This document shows, in pieces, positions 46,589 to 56,260 of a stretch of DNA of 64,000 bases. The notes under the pieces were generated by a model. That model worked only from the letters and a program-made list of their open reading frames with translations. It searched no databases and was not told the DNA's origin. The stretch is taken from positions 85,485 to 149,484 of the forward strand of contig WOGZ01000052.1 of the NCBI GenBank assembly GCA_009733775.1, written 5' to 3'. Source of the stretch: Alectoria sarmentosa (Eukaryota > Ascomycota > Lecanoromycetes > Lecanorales > Parmeliaceae). The position numbers and the translations under genes were made by a program. Numbering within the stretch: position 1 is the first letter of the stretch; each line of letters starts with the position of its first letter.

Positions 46589-47377
46589 TCAAGGGATCTT
46601 GCCCTGGTCACCATCCTGAGAAGTTTCCCAACATTCAAGCCATTCCTTGTTCCAATCCTCCACTTCATTGAGTACAGAAGCCAAGTTGTTGGCCTTTTCC
46701 ATGGTGAGTTCCCCATACCAACCGCCCTCATACAAGTCCATATCAACCTTTGCTCTAGGAGTCCAGCGGCGTTTGATCTGTTTGCCACGTAGCTCCAGAA
46801 ACCTAGATAATTCGCGGAACACTTCGCTGCTGCCGGCTCTCCCTGCGTCCAGAGACCGAACATCCAACCCAAACTTGATTGAGGTCAGCCCTGATGGCAG
46901 ATGCGCACAGGCATCCATCCAAGCCTTATTCCCCGCGGAGATACCCGTCTCGTAGGCTCGAGTGCATAGCGGGATTGTGATGGACCGAAGCAGACTCTGT
47001 TGGTATGTCGTTAGACGACCGAGGAAGCATATCAGTGCATTAGGAGATCTGAATTTGAAGTTGGTCTTTGTGAGAAAGGTGTATTCGACTTCAACCTTCG
47101 TGCTCGCTGATGCGTTTCGGAGGTATGCGATGTAAAACTCTGGAGATCCAAATCTCCATGAAATAGGAAAATCATCCTCGAAATACGTTTTTGGCGGATT
47201 GTCAAGAGTCTCGAGGACGGTTCTTTTGAATTCGGGAAGGTATATCGTCTCGTGGAATTCGCGGTCAAAGACCTTTTCGATGATTCTTTGACGTATCTCC
47301 CAGGGCAAGAATCCCAGAGTACCAAGCTGGGTGCCACGCTTCTCGTCCAGTTCTCTCGCTCTTGAGAACCAGGTCAT
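46589..47377 (-). CDS. Fungal orphan with F-box/2EXR-like N-terminus
   Basis: Function unknown. Single exon, 262 residues from the ATG at 47377; the open frame extends five codons upstream but not to an ATG. The N-terminus has LGTLGFLPWEIRQRIIEKVF, the LP-EIR-xI pattern of fungal F-box-like/2EXR domains. Later come YQQSLLRSITIPLCTRAYE and a charged C-terminal helix (LELRGKQIKRRW, VLNEVEDWNKEWLECWE). It is clearly paralogous to the spliced gene at 56261-57487, sharing LGTL-FLP-EIR, the QSLLRSIT-like block and the LELxxKxIxRR block in the same order. Such families are greatly expanded in Pezizomycotina and mostly uncharacterised. Confidence 0.7.
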   Translation of the reverse strand: MTWFSRARELDEKRGTQLGTLGFLPWEIRQRIIEKVFDREFHETIYLPEFKRTVLETLDNPPKTYFEDDFPISWRFGSPEFYIAYLRNASASTKVEVEYTFLTKTNFKFRSPNALICFLGRLTTYQQSLLRSITIPLCTRAYETGISAGNKAWMDACAHLPSGLTSIKFGLDVRSLDAGRAGSSEVFRELSRFLELRGKQIKRRWTPRAKVDMDLYEGGWYGELTMEKANNLASVLNEVEDWNKEWLECWETSQDGDQGKIP

Positions 47378-48290
47378 GGCGACCGATGGCAATAGGTCTA
47401 GTTTGGTTGGAGGTGGAGTATCAGGAAGCTGAGGGTAATGAGCCTTGCTTTATCACGAAACTGTGACACAGAAGCCATAATACCAGCAATTTGAGGGTAA
47501 TGAGACTTACCGTGCCATAAGATTGCGGAGGACAGAAATCAAATTGCCAACCTCTTGTGAATGGAATTCCTGGATGACAGAAGGTAGTAACTATTCCAAA
47601 CGGTGGATGGTGGAGAGTGTAGTGTCACCAAGCGAACGTGAATATAATTTAAATGGACGCTTTATGGATGATGAAAGGCAGAGTGTCGACAAATATATGG
47701 ATGATGGATGGTACAGTGTTGAAGAGTTGTGGATGGTAAAGATCAAAGTTGGAACTGTTGGGAGTCTCCCACAATGCATCACAGCTCTCGGAGGGAAAGA
47801 AGGGGGGTGAGGCAATTTGGGCCAACCAACAGCGTGTCATATGATCAAGTCTATTGAAGGCTGAAACATTGGTGTAATTACAACACACGACGTACGATAC
47901 GATGTGAAAGCTCGGGTCATATTGTAAAGATGGCGTAACAACACAGGCTTACGGCCGGTATTATTCGAAACTGAGAGTCATTCAGAATAAGCAAGTTGCT
48001 GAAAGTGATTAGCAAAGCAAGTACTGAGTATAAGTCTCTTTGTACAGCCTCGAAGAGTATATATGTATCACGTGACGGCGTGTGTTTGTGGCGCAGTCGG
48101 CTTCCCAGCCACGTCGGACGGAAACTCAGACATTTATCAACTTTCATCCCCAAAAAACGACGCCTTCAACATTGGAAGAGATGGGCGTACTTATTTCTGG
48201 TGTCAATACTGATTGCTCGATCGAAGAAAACATCGAAGCAAACAAAATCAATCAAAGTCAAAGTTCTGTCGCTAACCTCTAGGTTTCAAC
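47378..48290. other. Divergent intergenic interval
   Basis: 0.9 kb between divergently transcribed genes. 47520-47740 contains loosely repeated GGATGGTGGA / GGATGATGGATGG words. A CACGTGA word lies at about 48070, ~220 nt before the T5orf172 start. Short frames only. Confidence 0.55.
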
Positions 48291-49742
48291 ATGCCATTCA
48301 TCCCCCACACACCGGAGTCCCTAATTCAACGATCCGACAGCAAGGACCCAGGGACGACATGCAAAGGCATCACTTCTGCTGGTAGACCTTGCAGACGCCC
48401 TCTCGGAAGCTCCCCACAGTCGTCGCCAACGGGTAATGGAAAGTCAAAGAGCGGAGTAATAGCCGTGCTGCAGCCGAGCGATGAAGGCCATGAAGGTGCA
48501 GCAGCATATTTCTGCTGGCAACACAAAGATCAAGCAGAGGCTCTCGCGGGAGGCGACCAAGATGGCAGGAAAGCAAACATAGTGCCAGTGCAACAACGCA
48601 CGAGCATCGATACCTTGGTGGACCGAACAGGGGTGCTGGACATTGAAGACCATGGAAGTCCGTTAAAAAATCGACATAAGAAAGGTTATGCTAGACCTGC
48701 AAGGAAGGAGACACTGCCGAAGAAGTGGCGAGATGTAGATGGTCCGTTGATTGCAGTATCGGGAGAGAAGCGGAGACTCGCTGGGAAAGGCATACAAAGG
48801 CATCAAGCAAGAGGACAGTCAAACTTATCATTTTCTTTATTCTGCTGCGTCAGCTCTGCAGACCGAGACTCCGCACCTCCCACGCGCGTCCAACAGTATG
48901 CTGAGAAGCCTGAGTATTCTCATGCGAGTGCCAAACTGCCTTCGTCCATGCGGCAGGCCGAAAGACCAGCGTACACAAGACCGACAAACTCGCGTCCACC
49001 CGTTGGGCAACCATCGGGTAGCCCGAGACCGTCACGTGTTGTCCAAGGAAACATTCCTATCACAAACAACAGACCGCCTGCTCAACAGCATCGCTCGTCT
49101 CATACCCAGGACCTTCTGTCCTTGATACCCACAAATTTATCGCCGCAAACGACGTCTCTTCTCCTCACTGAGCTAGCGAAGTCAGTATCACCGCATGATG
49201 AAGAAGGCTATATTTACATGTTCTGGCTTACCGATAACGCGGTCGGCGCCCCTGACACGCAAGCTGCTTCTTCACTTCTCTCTGACGGCGCAGCAAGTAC
49301 TCCTAATGGACGTCGCAAGAGTGATGTCCTAACTCAAAGCTCAATGCACAAAAGTGCGTCTTCCAAGCCAAACACAACGCTCTTGAAGATCGGCCGAGCC
49401 TCAAATGTCCAGCGTCGTATGAACGAATGGAACCGTCAATGCGGTTACAACCTCTCTCTTATTCGCTTCTACCCTTACCTTCCCAGCTCTCCATTATCCT
49501 CGAGGCCAAATACTACTTCTCAGCCTGCATCGCCCTCTCCGCCTCATAAGGTACCACATGCCCACAAGGTTGAGAGGCTGATTCATCTCGAACTTGCGGA
49601 GCAGAGGGTGAAGCGTGACTGTGAGAGCTGCGGAAAGGAGCACAGAGAGTGGTTCGAGGTTGAGAGTAGTAGGGAAGGGTTGAGGGGAGTAGATGAGGTT
49701 ATTAGGAGGTGGACTGAGTGGGGAAGAAAGGCAGGTGGGTGA
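48291..49742 (+). CDS. T5orf172 (GIY-YIG-like) domain protein, Mug113-like
   Basis: Protein with the DUF1766/T5orf172 domain of S. pombe mug113 and its fungal relatives, whose fold is related to GIY-YIG nucleases. Single exon, 483 residues from the ATG at 48291. The N-terminus has a short Cys-containing module (TTCKGITSAGRPCRRPL, then AYFCWQHKDQA), probably a small zinc-binding unit. The middle is basic and disordered, with CCVSSADRD at about residue 187. The T5orf172 domain lies at about residues 300-480: GYIYMFWLTD, then LLKIGRASNVQRRMNEWNRQCGYNLSLI, then HKVERLIHLELAEQRV, CESCGKEHREWFEV and a final amphipathic helix. A CxxC pair sits inside the domain. Nuclease activity is not established for fungal members; cell role is unknown. 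Confidence 0.88.
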   Translation: MPFIPHTPESLIQRSDSKDPGTTCKGITSAGRPCRRPLGSSPQSSPTGNGKSKSGVIAVLQPSDEGHEGAAAYFCWQHKDQAEALAGGDQDGRKANIVPVQQRTSIDTLVDRTGVLDIEDHGSPLKNRHKKGYARPARKETLPKKWRDVDGPLIAVSGEKRRLAGKGIQRHQARGQSNLSFSLFCCVSSADRDSAPPTRVQQYAEKPEYSHASAKLPSSMRQAERPAYTRPTNSRPPVGQPSGSPRPSRVVQGNIPITNNRPPAQQHRSSHTQDLLSLIPTNLSPQTTSLLLTELAKSVSPHDEEGYIYMFWLTDNAVGAPDTQAASSLLSDGAASTPNGRRKSDVLTQSSMHKSASSKPNTTLLKIGRASNVQRRMNEWNRQCGYNLSLIRFYPYLPSSPLSSRPNTTSQPASPSPPHKVPHAHKVERLIHLELAEQRVKRDCESCGKEHREWFEVESSREGLRGVDEVIRRWTEWGRKAGG

Positions 49743-50077
49743 ATTTCTACGGTGGGATGGTGTTGGTGTTGGTCAGGATCGGGATGCCTTGATGGATGGA
49801 ATTTACGACTGATGTTATCTACTATTGATGATTCATGAGCAAAGGGCGTATTGTCGCGGCGACCTCTAAAACACATGAAAAAATGATCATCTAAAGACTG
49901 CGAATCTTGGGGCTTTCTTTAAATGTCCTTGTTAACAGCGCTGGGTCGCCGCATGGTTTGTAAAGGGCTTCTATTCTATGAATCCGTGCTTGCAAAAATA
50001 GCCATAGTTGCGTGCGGGTATCTTCCTGTAATGCAGAACTCCACGCTAAGCCATGCATACAAATTCGTCCTAGGACA
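49743..50077. other. Convergent intergenic interval
   Basis: 335 bp between the stop codons of two convergent genes, so it holds only 3' UTR and termination signals. Nothing else seen. Confidence 0.55.
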
Positions 50078-50815
50078 TCACCGGTTTGCTCCAGCTTTTC
50101 TGAACACATCTCCCAATATATCCTGACCTTGATTCATTTCAGGCTGCTGTACAGTTGGCGTATTAGTTGGCGTATTATTCGAACTCTGTCCTCTTGATGG
50201 ATTGAGCAGCGCCATCAGATCGGGACCATTAGGGGCCCCGGCGGTGGACTGCTGTTGCATGGGACCGTTCAATTGCCCAACTCCATTTAGCCCCCTAGCA
50301 TTGCTTGTTGCCTCCGCCCTCTCTGCACATTCAACGATGCACCTCCCACAAGCTGCCCTGACACCCTTCGTACTGCCCTGTTCCTCCTCAAAAATCCAAA
50401 GTCCATACACCTTCTGCTCGTCCGCACTCCCATTGCCGAGACTATCTCCACCATTCCCTTGTAAGATAATATAGTCATCCGTCACATCCACTTCCTCTGC
50501 GCTTTTCAGGTGTAATATGAAATTGCTCAGCCCCCGCCGGTTGAGCACCACGACTGCGTGTCCCTCATTTTGCAACCGTACAACGAATAGCGTACCTTCA
50601 ATCCCACTCTTCTCCCATGCTTGGGTAATTGTGGAGAATATGTAGACGACGGCGTAGGGTGCTAGGAAGTCTATGGAGACGGTGGAGGGTAGATGTCGCT
50701 GGAGGACGGAGAGGTTGAGGACGTCGTTTGTGAGGGTGGGATCTGAGGGTGCGGAGTAGTAGATATCATTATCGGAGGGTTGTGGGTGGTGGGACGCATA
50801 GATTGTAGTTGCCAT
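50078..50815 (-). CDS. DCP1: mRNA-decapping enzyme subunit Dcp1
   Basis: Activator subunit of the Dcp1-Dcp2 decapping complex, acting in cytoplasmic mRNA decay and P-bodies. Intronless, 245 residues. The EVH1-like fold is recognisable: NLSVLQRHLPSTVSIDFLAPYAVVYIF, WEKSGIEGTLFVVRL, VVVLNRRGLSNFILHL and YGLWIFEEEQ. A small helical C-terminal part has DLMALLNPSR, then a Gln/Asn/Thr-rich tail. A Gly/Ser-rich insert (GNGGDSLGNGSADEQ) replaces the usual loop before KVYGLWIF. It is divergent from the inositol phosphatase gene. Confidence 0.92.
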   Translation of the reverse strand: MATTIYASHHPQPSDNDIYYSAPSDPTLTNDVLNLSVLQRHLPSTVSIDFLAPYAVVYIFSTITQAWEKSGIEGTLFVVRLQNEGHAVVVLNRRGLSNFILHLKSAEEVDVTDDYIILQGNGGDSLGNGSADEQKVYGLWIFEEEQGSTKGVRAACGRCIVECAERAEATSNARGLNGVGQLNGPMQQQSTAGAPNGPDLMALLNPSRGQSSNNTPTNTPTVQQPEMNQGQDILGDVFRKAGANR

Positions 50816-51248
50816 GGTGGAGGAATGCGCACAGGCGGAGTGTGCTGATGGTGGTGTTTATGTGCGGGAAGACTTTAAGAAGTGGGAGATTATTGGGGTG
50901 GGGGCGGCGCTTGGGGATGCAGTTTGCCTGGAAGTAGCTAGGATAAGCCCTGGGGATCACAGGAGCCGCGCAGCAGTCCCCTGGATCGCCCCATGGGCCG
51001 GCGGGCCAAAGCTTAGCCCTGCGCTGCCGAGAAGTAGCAGTGACGATCTTGTTTTGAAGCCCCCTTCCTCCATGGCGGCACAGTCTCCTCAGCGCCACAT
51101 ACATTCATTCAAAGTAAGGACCAATGGAAAAAAGCTACCATTGAGATCTTCATCAACTTACTCTGCAGGAGTTGGCTAATTGCACTGGAGGCCAGCCCAT
51201 TTTACCACGGAAGTTGCATAAGTATTTCTAGATCCGAGTGCTTTCACG
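50816..51248. promoter_or_regulatory. Shared divergent promoter, DCP1 / inositol 5-phosphatase
   Basis: 433 bp between the start codons of two divergent housekeeping genes. No TATA box or repeated operator stands out; the centre is GC-rich (about 50900-51010). Confidence 0.5.
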
Positions 51249-54200
51249 ATGGCCACAACCAGCAGCTCCCATACATCACCAAAATCTAAATCAAACATTA
51301 CACCCGGAGCTTTCCCTTCAACCCCAGCGTCAGCAGAAGCCCCATCGCCAACCGTCGTATCCTCCCAGCTCAGCCTATCACAAGCGGTACACAAGCGAAA
51401 GGCAGAATATACAAGGTCACGAAGAATCAGGGTCAAGGTCGGCACATGGAATGTCGCATCCCTAAGTGGAACGGAGAAAGACGTTGGGGGATGGTTCGTA
51501 GATGGTAAAGGTGTCTCTGAATCTCTTTCAGGCTTGGACATAAAGGATGATGGCGAATCACGAAGTAACGGTCGCAATGGATCTCCAGATATTGAGAGCG
51601 TGGCGTTACAGGAGGAGAGAAGGTCGAAAAAGCGATCGACGATACCAAGAAACGATCCAGGCTCCATTCCAGGAGGTGACGAAATTGGTCTATACGTTTT
51701 AGGTCTACAAGAAATTGTCGACATAAGCTCAGTGGCAGAAGCTTTACGCCCATTCAGTGACCCTAATCCTGGCCGGAAATGGAAGCAGGCCGTTGCAAAA
51801 GCATTACCAAATGGTTATCAACAAGTAGCGGAACAGCAACTGATAGGCTTGTTTCTTATCGTTTATGCCTCTTCTGAAGTGGCGCCAACAATATCCTCTG
51901 TCAGTACCACGAGCGTCGGAACTGGTCTTGGGGGCTACATGGGTAATAAGGGCGCTGTGACAGCTCGTATTGTACTTGGCGAGACTACGCGTATGGTGTT
52001 TGTGAACTGCCATTTGACCGCCGGCGTCGAGAAAGGCAACCTGGAACGAAGAAATTGGGATGCCTCTCAGATTCTCCAGCGGACGAAATTTGATCCTGTG
52101 GACAATGGTGGAGGCGTAATGGAGGAATTTGGTGAAGGCATCGGAGACGAGGATTTCGCTTTTTGGTTCGGCGATCTCAATTACAGACTGGAGAGCATGC
52201 CTGGGGAAGACGTTCGAAGACTGCTCATGCTCCATACGAGAAATGAGTATGGAGTGCAGCAGACGTCAAGTAAGAAAATTGAGAATGAGCTCGCAAAGCC
52301 GGAATCGCCATCGTTCGCTCGCAACCAGGAAGCTGCCAAGCGTCCCTCCGAAGACGATGCGTCATCTAATCACACTGTCGTTGAAAGTTCCTCGGATCAT
52401 ACAGTAATTTCGTCCAATGCTACACTGCCCAGCCAGGAGACACTCGATCCTGCCTCTGACCCAGCATCTCTCCAAACTACACTCTGTTCACTTCTCGCGC
52501 ACGATCAGCTAAACTCGCAGATGCAACTACGGAAAGCTTTCCACGAGGGCTGGCGGGAAGGGATCGTTGACTTTTTACCTACATACAAATACGATGTCGG
52601 AAGCGTTGGTATGTTCGACTCGAGCGAGAAGCAAAGAGGCCCGAGCTGGTGTGATCGAATTCTATATCGGACCCGTAAAGACAGGCTGGAATACGAGCAA
52701 CGGGTCCGAGACGAGGAGCTTGCCAGGAAAAAGGACAATGAGCTGAAGTTGCAAGGAGTTGTGGACGCAGTGACTGATGAATCTGTTTTATTTGACTATG
52801 ATCCAGAGACCGATGGCGCAGACAACGAAATCAACGAAGCCAATGAGCAGTTTCCAGATCCCGACTTGGTGACTACGAAATCTGGGTTTGAGGACAGACT
52901 CCAGCTCGACTACTACAAGTCTCATCAACGAGTCCTTTCATCAGACCACAAGCCCTTGGATGCTGTCTTCACTCTAGACTACGATGCGGTGGATCCCGAA
53001 GCAAAGACTAGGATACATCAAGAAGTCGCCCGCGAGCTTGACAAAGCTGAAAATGATGGGCGGCCAGTCGTCACAATTGTGGTTGACCATCAGAAAGAGA
53101 ACGACGGCACCAATACCGATCCTTCTTCCCCAAAGTTCGAGGGTGTTGACTTTGGGCATGTAAAGTATGATCACGTCAAGACCAGAAGTGTCACTATTGC
53201 AAACACCGGTCGTGTCCCTGCTACTGTTGGTTTCGTGGATCGCTCTTTTGAGTCTGGCCAACCCGGTGGTGCAGCTCCTCCATGGTTAAAGATCAATTTT
53301 GACCGCCCTCCTGACGATAAGAACTCCAATCCGGGTGAATTACAAGAGCACACTCTCCACCCTGGCGATGCCGTCAATGTCGAACTAACCCTCCACGTGA
53401 ATGACCTTGACCTTGTTCGCCGTCTCAGCGACAAAGTAGAAACGCTGGAAGATGTCCTTGTCCTCCGAATCCATAACGGCCGCGACTACTTTCTCCCCGT
53501 ACGTGGCAACTGGCTGCAATCCGCTTTCGGGCGCTCGATTGAGAAGTTGGTGCGAATGCCAGAAGGAGGTGTGAGGAGATGGCAGCAACAAAGGCCAGAT
53601 GGCAGTAGCCATGGAGATGAAGGGGTAAAGTGGTCGGCTCCGCGCGAAGTGTTCCGGCTGACGGAAGCGATAGAAGACCTCGTTGAGAGAGCGCTTGCGC
53701 AATGGGGGATGACGGGAGATGCCGATAAGGCGCTATGGGAGAAAGACGTGGCCTGGCCTTTTAGAGGGTGGGTTTCGGAAGATAAGCAGCGAGCGATGCT
53801 GAGGGAAATAGTGAGGGAAGGTCTGGACTCTGATCAGCCATTTTCCGAGACCTTCCCACCGGAAATCGATTCGTTGCAAAGGCTTGAGGCTGTGGCGGAG
53901 ACGTTAGTGCAGTTTCTTCAAAGTTTGGAAGATGGGCTCGTCACCGAAGCGCTATGGCTGGAGCTGGAGAAAGGCATGATCGAGCGTGAGAAGGCGAAGA
54001 AGACCCTATCGGACGAAGATGAACGGATGTGGATACTGGATGCCCTGTCGACGGCCCCAGCTCACAGCGTCTCCTTTACTTTCGTCACCTTCATGCTCGC
54101 CCGCGTCGCTACCGAAGTCGCTCCTCCGAAACTCCCGCCATCAGAGAGTGGACAAGTCGAAGCAGGAAGCGTTCACGCGCAAATCGATGCCGCCTACGCA

Positions 54201-54329
54201 GGAATCTTCGCAGAGGCCATGATACGTCTATCTGCTGCATCAAAGGGCAAGGAGAGGAAGGCTGGTGAGGCGAGGAGGAAGCACGTTGTCGAAGTGTTTC
54301 TGAGGTCGAAGGTGGATGGTGGGAACTGA
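51249..54329 (+). CDS. OCRL/INPP5B-type inositol polyphosphate 5-phosphatase
   Basis: Phosphoinositide 5-phosphatase with the OCRL domain order, expected to dephosphorylate PI(4,5)P2 on endosomal, Golgi or plasma membranes. Intronless, 1026 residues. After a disordered N-terminus the catalytic domain runs from about 58 to 580. It shows VGTWNVAS (about 64), LQEIVD (153), YMGNKGAVTARI (230), VNCHLTAG (252), WFGDLNYRLE (306), GPSWCDRILY (464) and SSDHKPLDAVF (563). A long Ser/Thr insert sits at 340-410. An ASH domain follows at about 630-770 (VDFGHVKY, SVTIANTGRVPATVGF). The C-terminal ~250 residues match the RhoGAP-like helical region of OCRL, without an obvious catalytic Arg finger. No signal peptide or CAAX box. 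Yeast Inp51-54 lack this ASH-RhoGAP arrangement. Confidence 0.93.
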   Translation: MATTSSSHTSPKSKSNITPGAFPSTPASAEAPSPTVVSSQLSLSQAVHKRKAEYTRSRRIRVKVGTWNVASLSGTEKDVGGWFVDGKGVSESLSGLDIKDDGESRSNGRNGSPDIESVALQEERRSKKRSTIPRNDPGSIPGGDEIGLYVLGLQEIVDISSVAEALRPFSDPNPGRKWKQAVAKALPNGYQQVAEQQLIGLFLIVYASSEVAPTISSVSTTSVGTGLGGYMGNKGAVTARIVLGETTRMVFVNCHLTAGVEKGNLERRNWDASQILQRTKFDPVDNGGGVMEEFGEGIGDEDFAFWFGDLNYRLESMPGEDVRRLLMLHTRNEYGVQQTSSKKIENELAKPESPSFARNQEAAKRPSEDDASSNHTVVESSSDHTVISSNATLPSQETLDPASDPASLQTTLCSLLAHDQLNSQMQLRKAFHEGWREGIVDFLPTYKYDVGSVGMFDSSEKQRGPSWCDRILYRTRKDRLEYEQRVRDEELARKKDNELKLQGVVDAVTDESVLFDYDPETDGADNEINEANEQFPDPDLVTTKSGFEDRLQLDYYKSHQRVLSSDHKPLDAVFTLDYDAVDPEAKTRIHQEVARELDKAENDGRPVVTIVVDHQKENDGTNTDPSSPKFEGVDFGHVKYDHVKTRSVTIANTGRVPATVGFVDRSFESGQPGGAAPPWLKINFDRPPDDKNSNPGELQEHTLHPGDAVNVELTLHVNDLDLVRRLSDKVETLEDVLVLRIHNGRDYFLPVRGNWLQSAFGRSIEKLVRMPEGGVRRWQQQRPDGSSHGDEGVKWSAPREVFRLTEAIEDLVERALAQWGMTGDADKALWEKDVAWPFRGWVSEDKQRAMLREIVREGLDSDQPFSETFPPEIDSLQRLEAVAETLVQFLQSLEDGLVTEALWLELEKGMIEREKAKKTLSDEDERMWILDALSTAPAHSVSFTFVTFMLARVATEVAPPKLPPSESGQVEAGSVHAQIDAAYAGIFAEAMIRLSAASKGKERKAGEARRKHVVEVFLRSKVDGGN

Positions 54330-54449
54330 TGCTGGACTGGGGCGTTGAGACATGTTCTTTGGTCATCAAAACAATTATATCGCCATAGCGCGTATATCGT
54401 CGAGAACATTCATTAATTGTACGACTGCGAGAGAGAATGCCCACCCAAG

Positions 54450-54595
54450 GTCCAGTGCATAATGTCCACTGTACAATGCAGTAGCCAACTTGGGGTTTCT
54501 GAAAGCCTGGCTGTTGAATTTGCTATGTCCAGTGCACAACGCACTGGCCAGCCGGAGGTTTCCGAGACTCTGGCCAATGAACTTCGTATCGGGAC
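54450..54595. repeat. Degenerate ~75-bp direct repeat
   Basis: Two adjacent copies starting at 54450 and 54527 share GTCCAGTGCA, then GCCAxCxxGxGGTTTC, GAAAGCCTGGC/GAGACTCTGGC and TGAATTT/TGAACTT in the same order. The second is shorter by an internal deletion. Confidence 0.65.
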
Positions 54596-55179
54596 TTTAG
54601 AGCCTAGACGAAAGCACCACATATCCTCTCGGCATTTCATAAAGATGTTTGATCTTTTGGTGGCGATCTAATGCCCCTAACATATCCAAGGCTGACACGC
54701 ATAGGTGAAGGAGTCGTATCTAAACGCTGGTTGCCACCCGGAAGGAGCCTGCCTGAAACCCCTCTTCTGCAAAGTGATTATATTGGTAGGCTTACCCGCC
54801 TTGTGTGCGATTGGTCGAGATGGCAGGATATCGGCCTCCCCGAGTTGTGCCGTGGAATAAAGGTCTCTTTCACGGAATATGACGTTTGCCTAGGGGAAAT
54901 TCTTAGTACTGTTGGAACATTTTTTGGGGTAATGGATAGTTTCTAGAGGCTCGAGCAATGGTCATGCGTAGAGGGGAAGATTAGCCCGGCGAAGACGATC
55001 ATTCAGTTGCTCTGAGTTCAGGGGGTATTGTCAGGTGATTTTGGCTGAGGGCCATAATAGAGTGCAATAATGGAGATTTGGGAGCTCTTGGGACTGCCAT
55101 GTTCTCTGTCGGTTGACCTGTGCGGGTTTGGAATCTTGAGCTTCCCTATGCGTTAGTTTGAATACTTTCTCCGAGGGAA

Positions 55180-55430
55180 ACCCCCGGATACGGCGATGAT
55201 TTGCTTGAGGTTGATTCCAATGCAGCTTGCCAGGTTTGCAGATGGTTGGGGCAGATGTTCGCCGGCAAACATTCAACAAAGGGATGTTAAAGCCGGGAAG
55301 GACGTTTCTGGCCGGCTGAACATCTGGAGGTACATTACAACATGCTGGTGTTTGTAATATTGTCGGTTTAAGAGTGGTATTTGGCTTTCACGGTATTTAA
55401 AATTGTAACATTTTCTTCCCGTCCACCCTT
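55180..55430. repeat. Dispersed ~250-bp repeat, copy A
   Basis: Shares an ordered series of words with 57725-57975, including TCCAATGCAGCTTGCC, CGCCGGCAA, AGGACGTTTCT, ACCGGC/GCCGGC and TTCTTGTCC/TTCCCGTCC. Same orientation and similar spacing. Non-coding in both places. Confidence 0.75.
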
Positions 55431-56260
55431 CTCCGCTTTGGCCATCTGTAAGAAACATCATTATGGTTGAAGTGGTGCGCTGACAAAGCATTTCATCGCG
55501 GTCGGATGCCTGCATCGAATATTCAAGCAGTGCCATTGCCTTACTGCCATATGAGTATCCGAGTTGCGGAGAAGGAGAGAGACAATCCTGCGCTTCGACT
55601 GTCCCGGAAGAAGAGTGCTGCTAATGCGGGTAAATATAATCCATATTAATACACGAATATTACGTCCAAATCGTGAGATTGGTCTACAGAACAACCATGA
55701 CCTCGATGTGTGGCCAAGAAAGCCATTAGGATTAGCAAACAAGTCTTCGTATTCAGAGTCCAGATTCGCAAACACCTCAGAACAAACGTCAAAGCTTCGA
55801 GCAAACATCTTCTCCTGTGTTATAAACCATCCAAATTGCTTTCGGACAAGCAGAACACCTTCCTGTTATAACAGTAGCTCCATATAGCGGTGATTGGATG
55901 GGGGACCGATCCAATGTTCTGCCTGCTCGCTAGATACATACCTTCAACATGAGTTCGGCTCTCATCATGCCTCTCAATTATGTCTGCCTCTCGCTCCTCC
56001 GAAACTAATGTCCGAAGTTGAATCCGATTATAGCTCCTACTCAGATTGGCCCGAATATGGTCGAGCCTCGACTAAGTCGCTGTTTCACGGAAATACTCGC
56101 ACTTCGCTTTCCTCCCAATGGAGCCTTCTCTTCAATATATAACACTCGCCCAAGGAGTCCCAACACTCTACAGTGTTTGATACAAGCTTATCTCTCTAGA
56201 GTCCTTCGTTACTCTCACGAAGACTACCGACTCTTCTCCACTTCCCATCTTCTCCCAGTC

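Larger units (their letters stand above)
54330..56260. other. Gene-free interval with repeats
   Basis: 1.9 kb between same-strand genes. It includes a degenerate ~75-bp direct repeat (54450-54590) and a ~250-bp copy (about 55180-55430) of sequence also found at 57725-57975. Short frames on both strands have no motifs. Confidence 0.65.
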
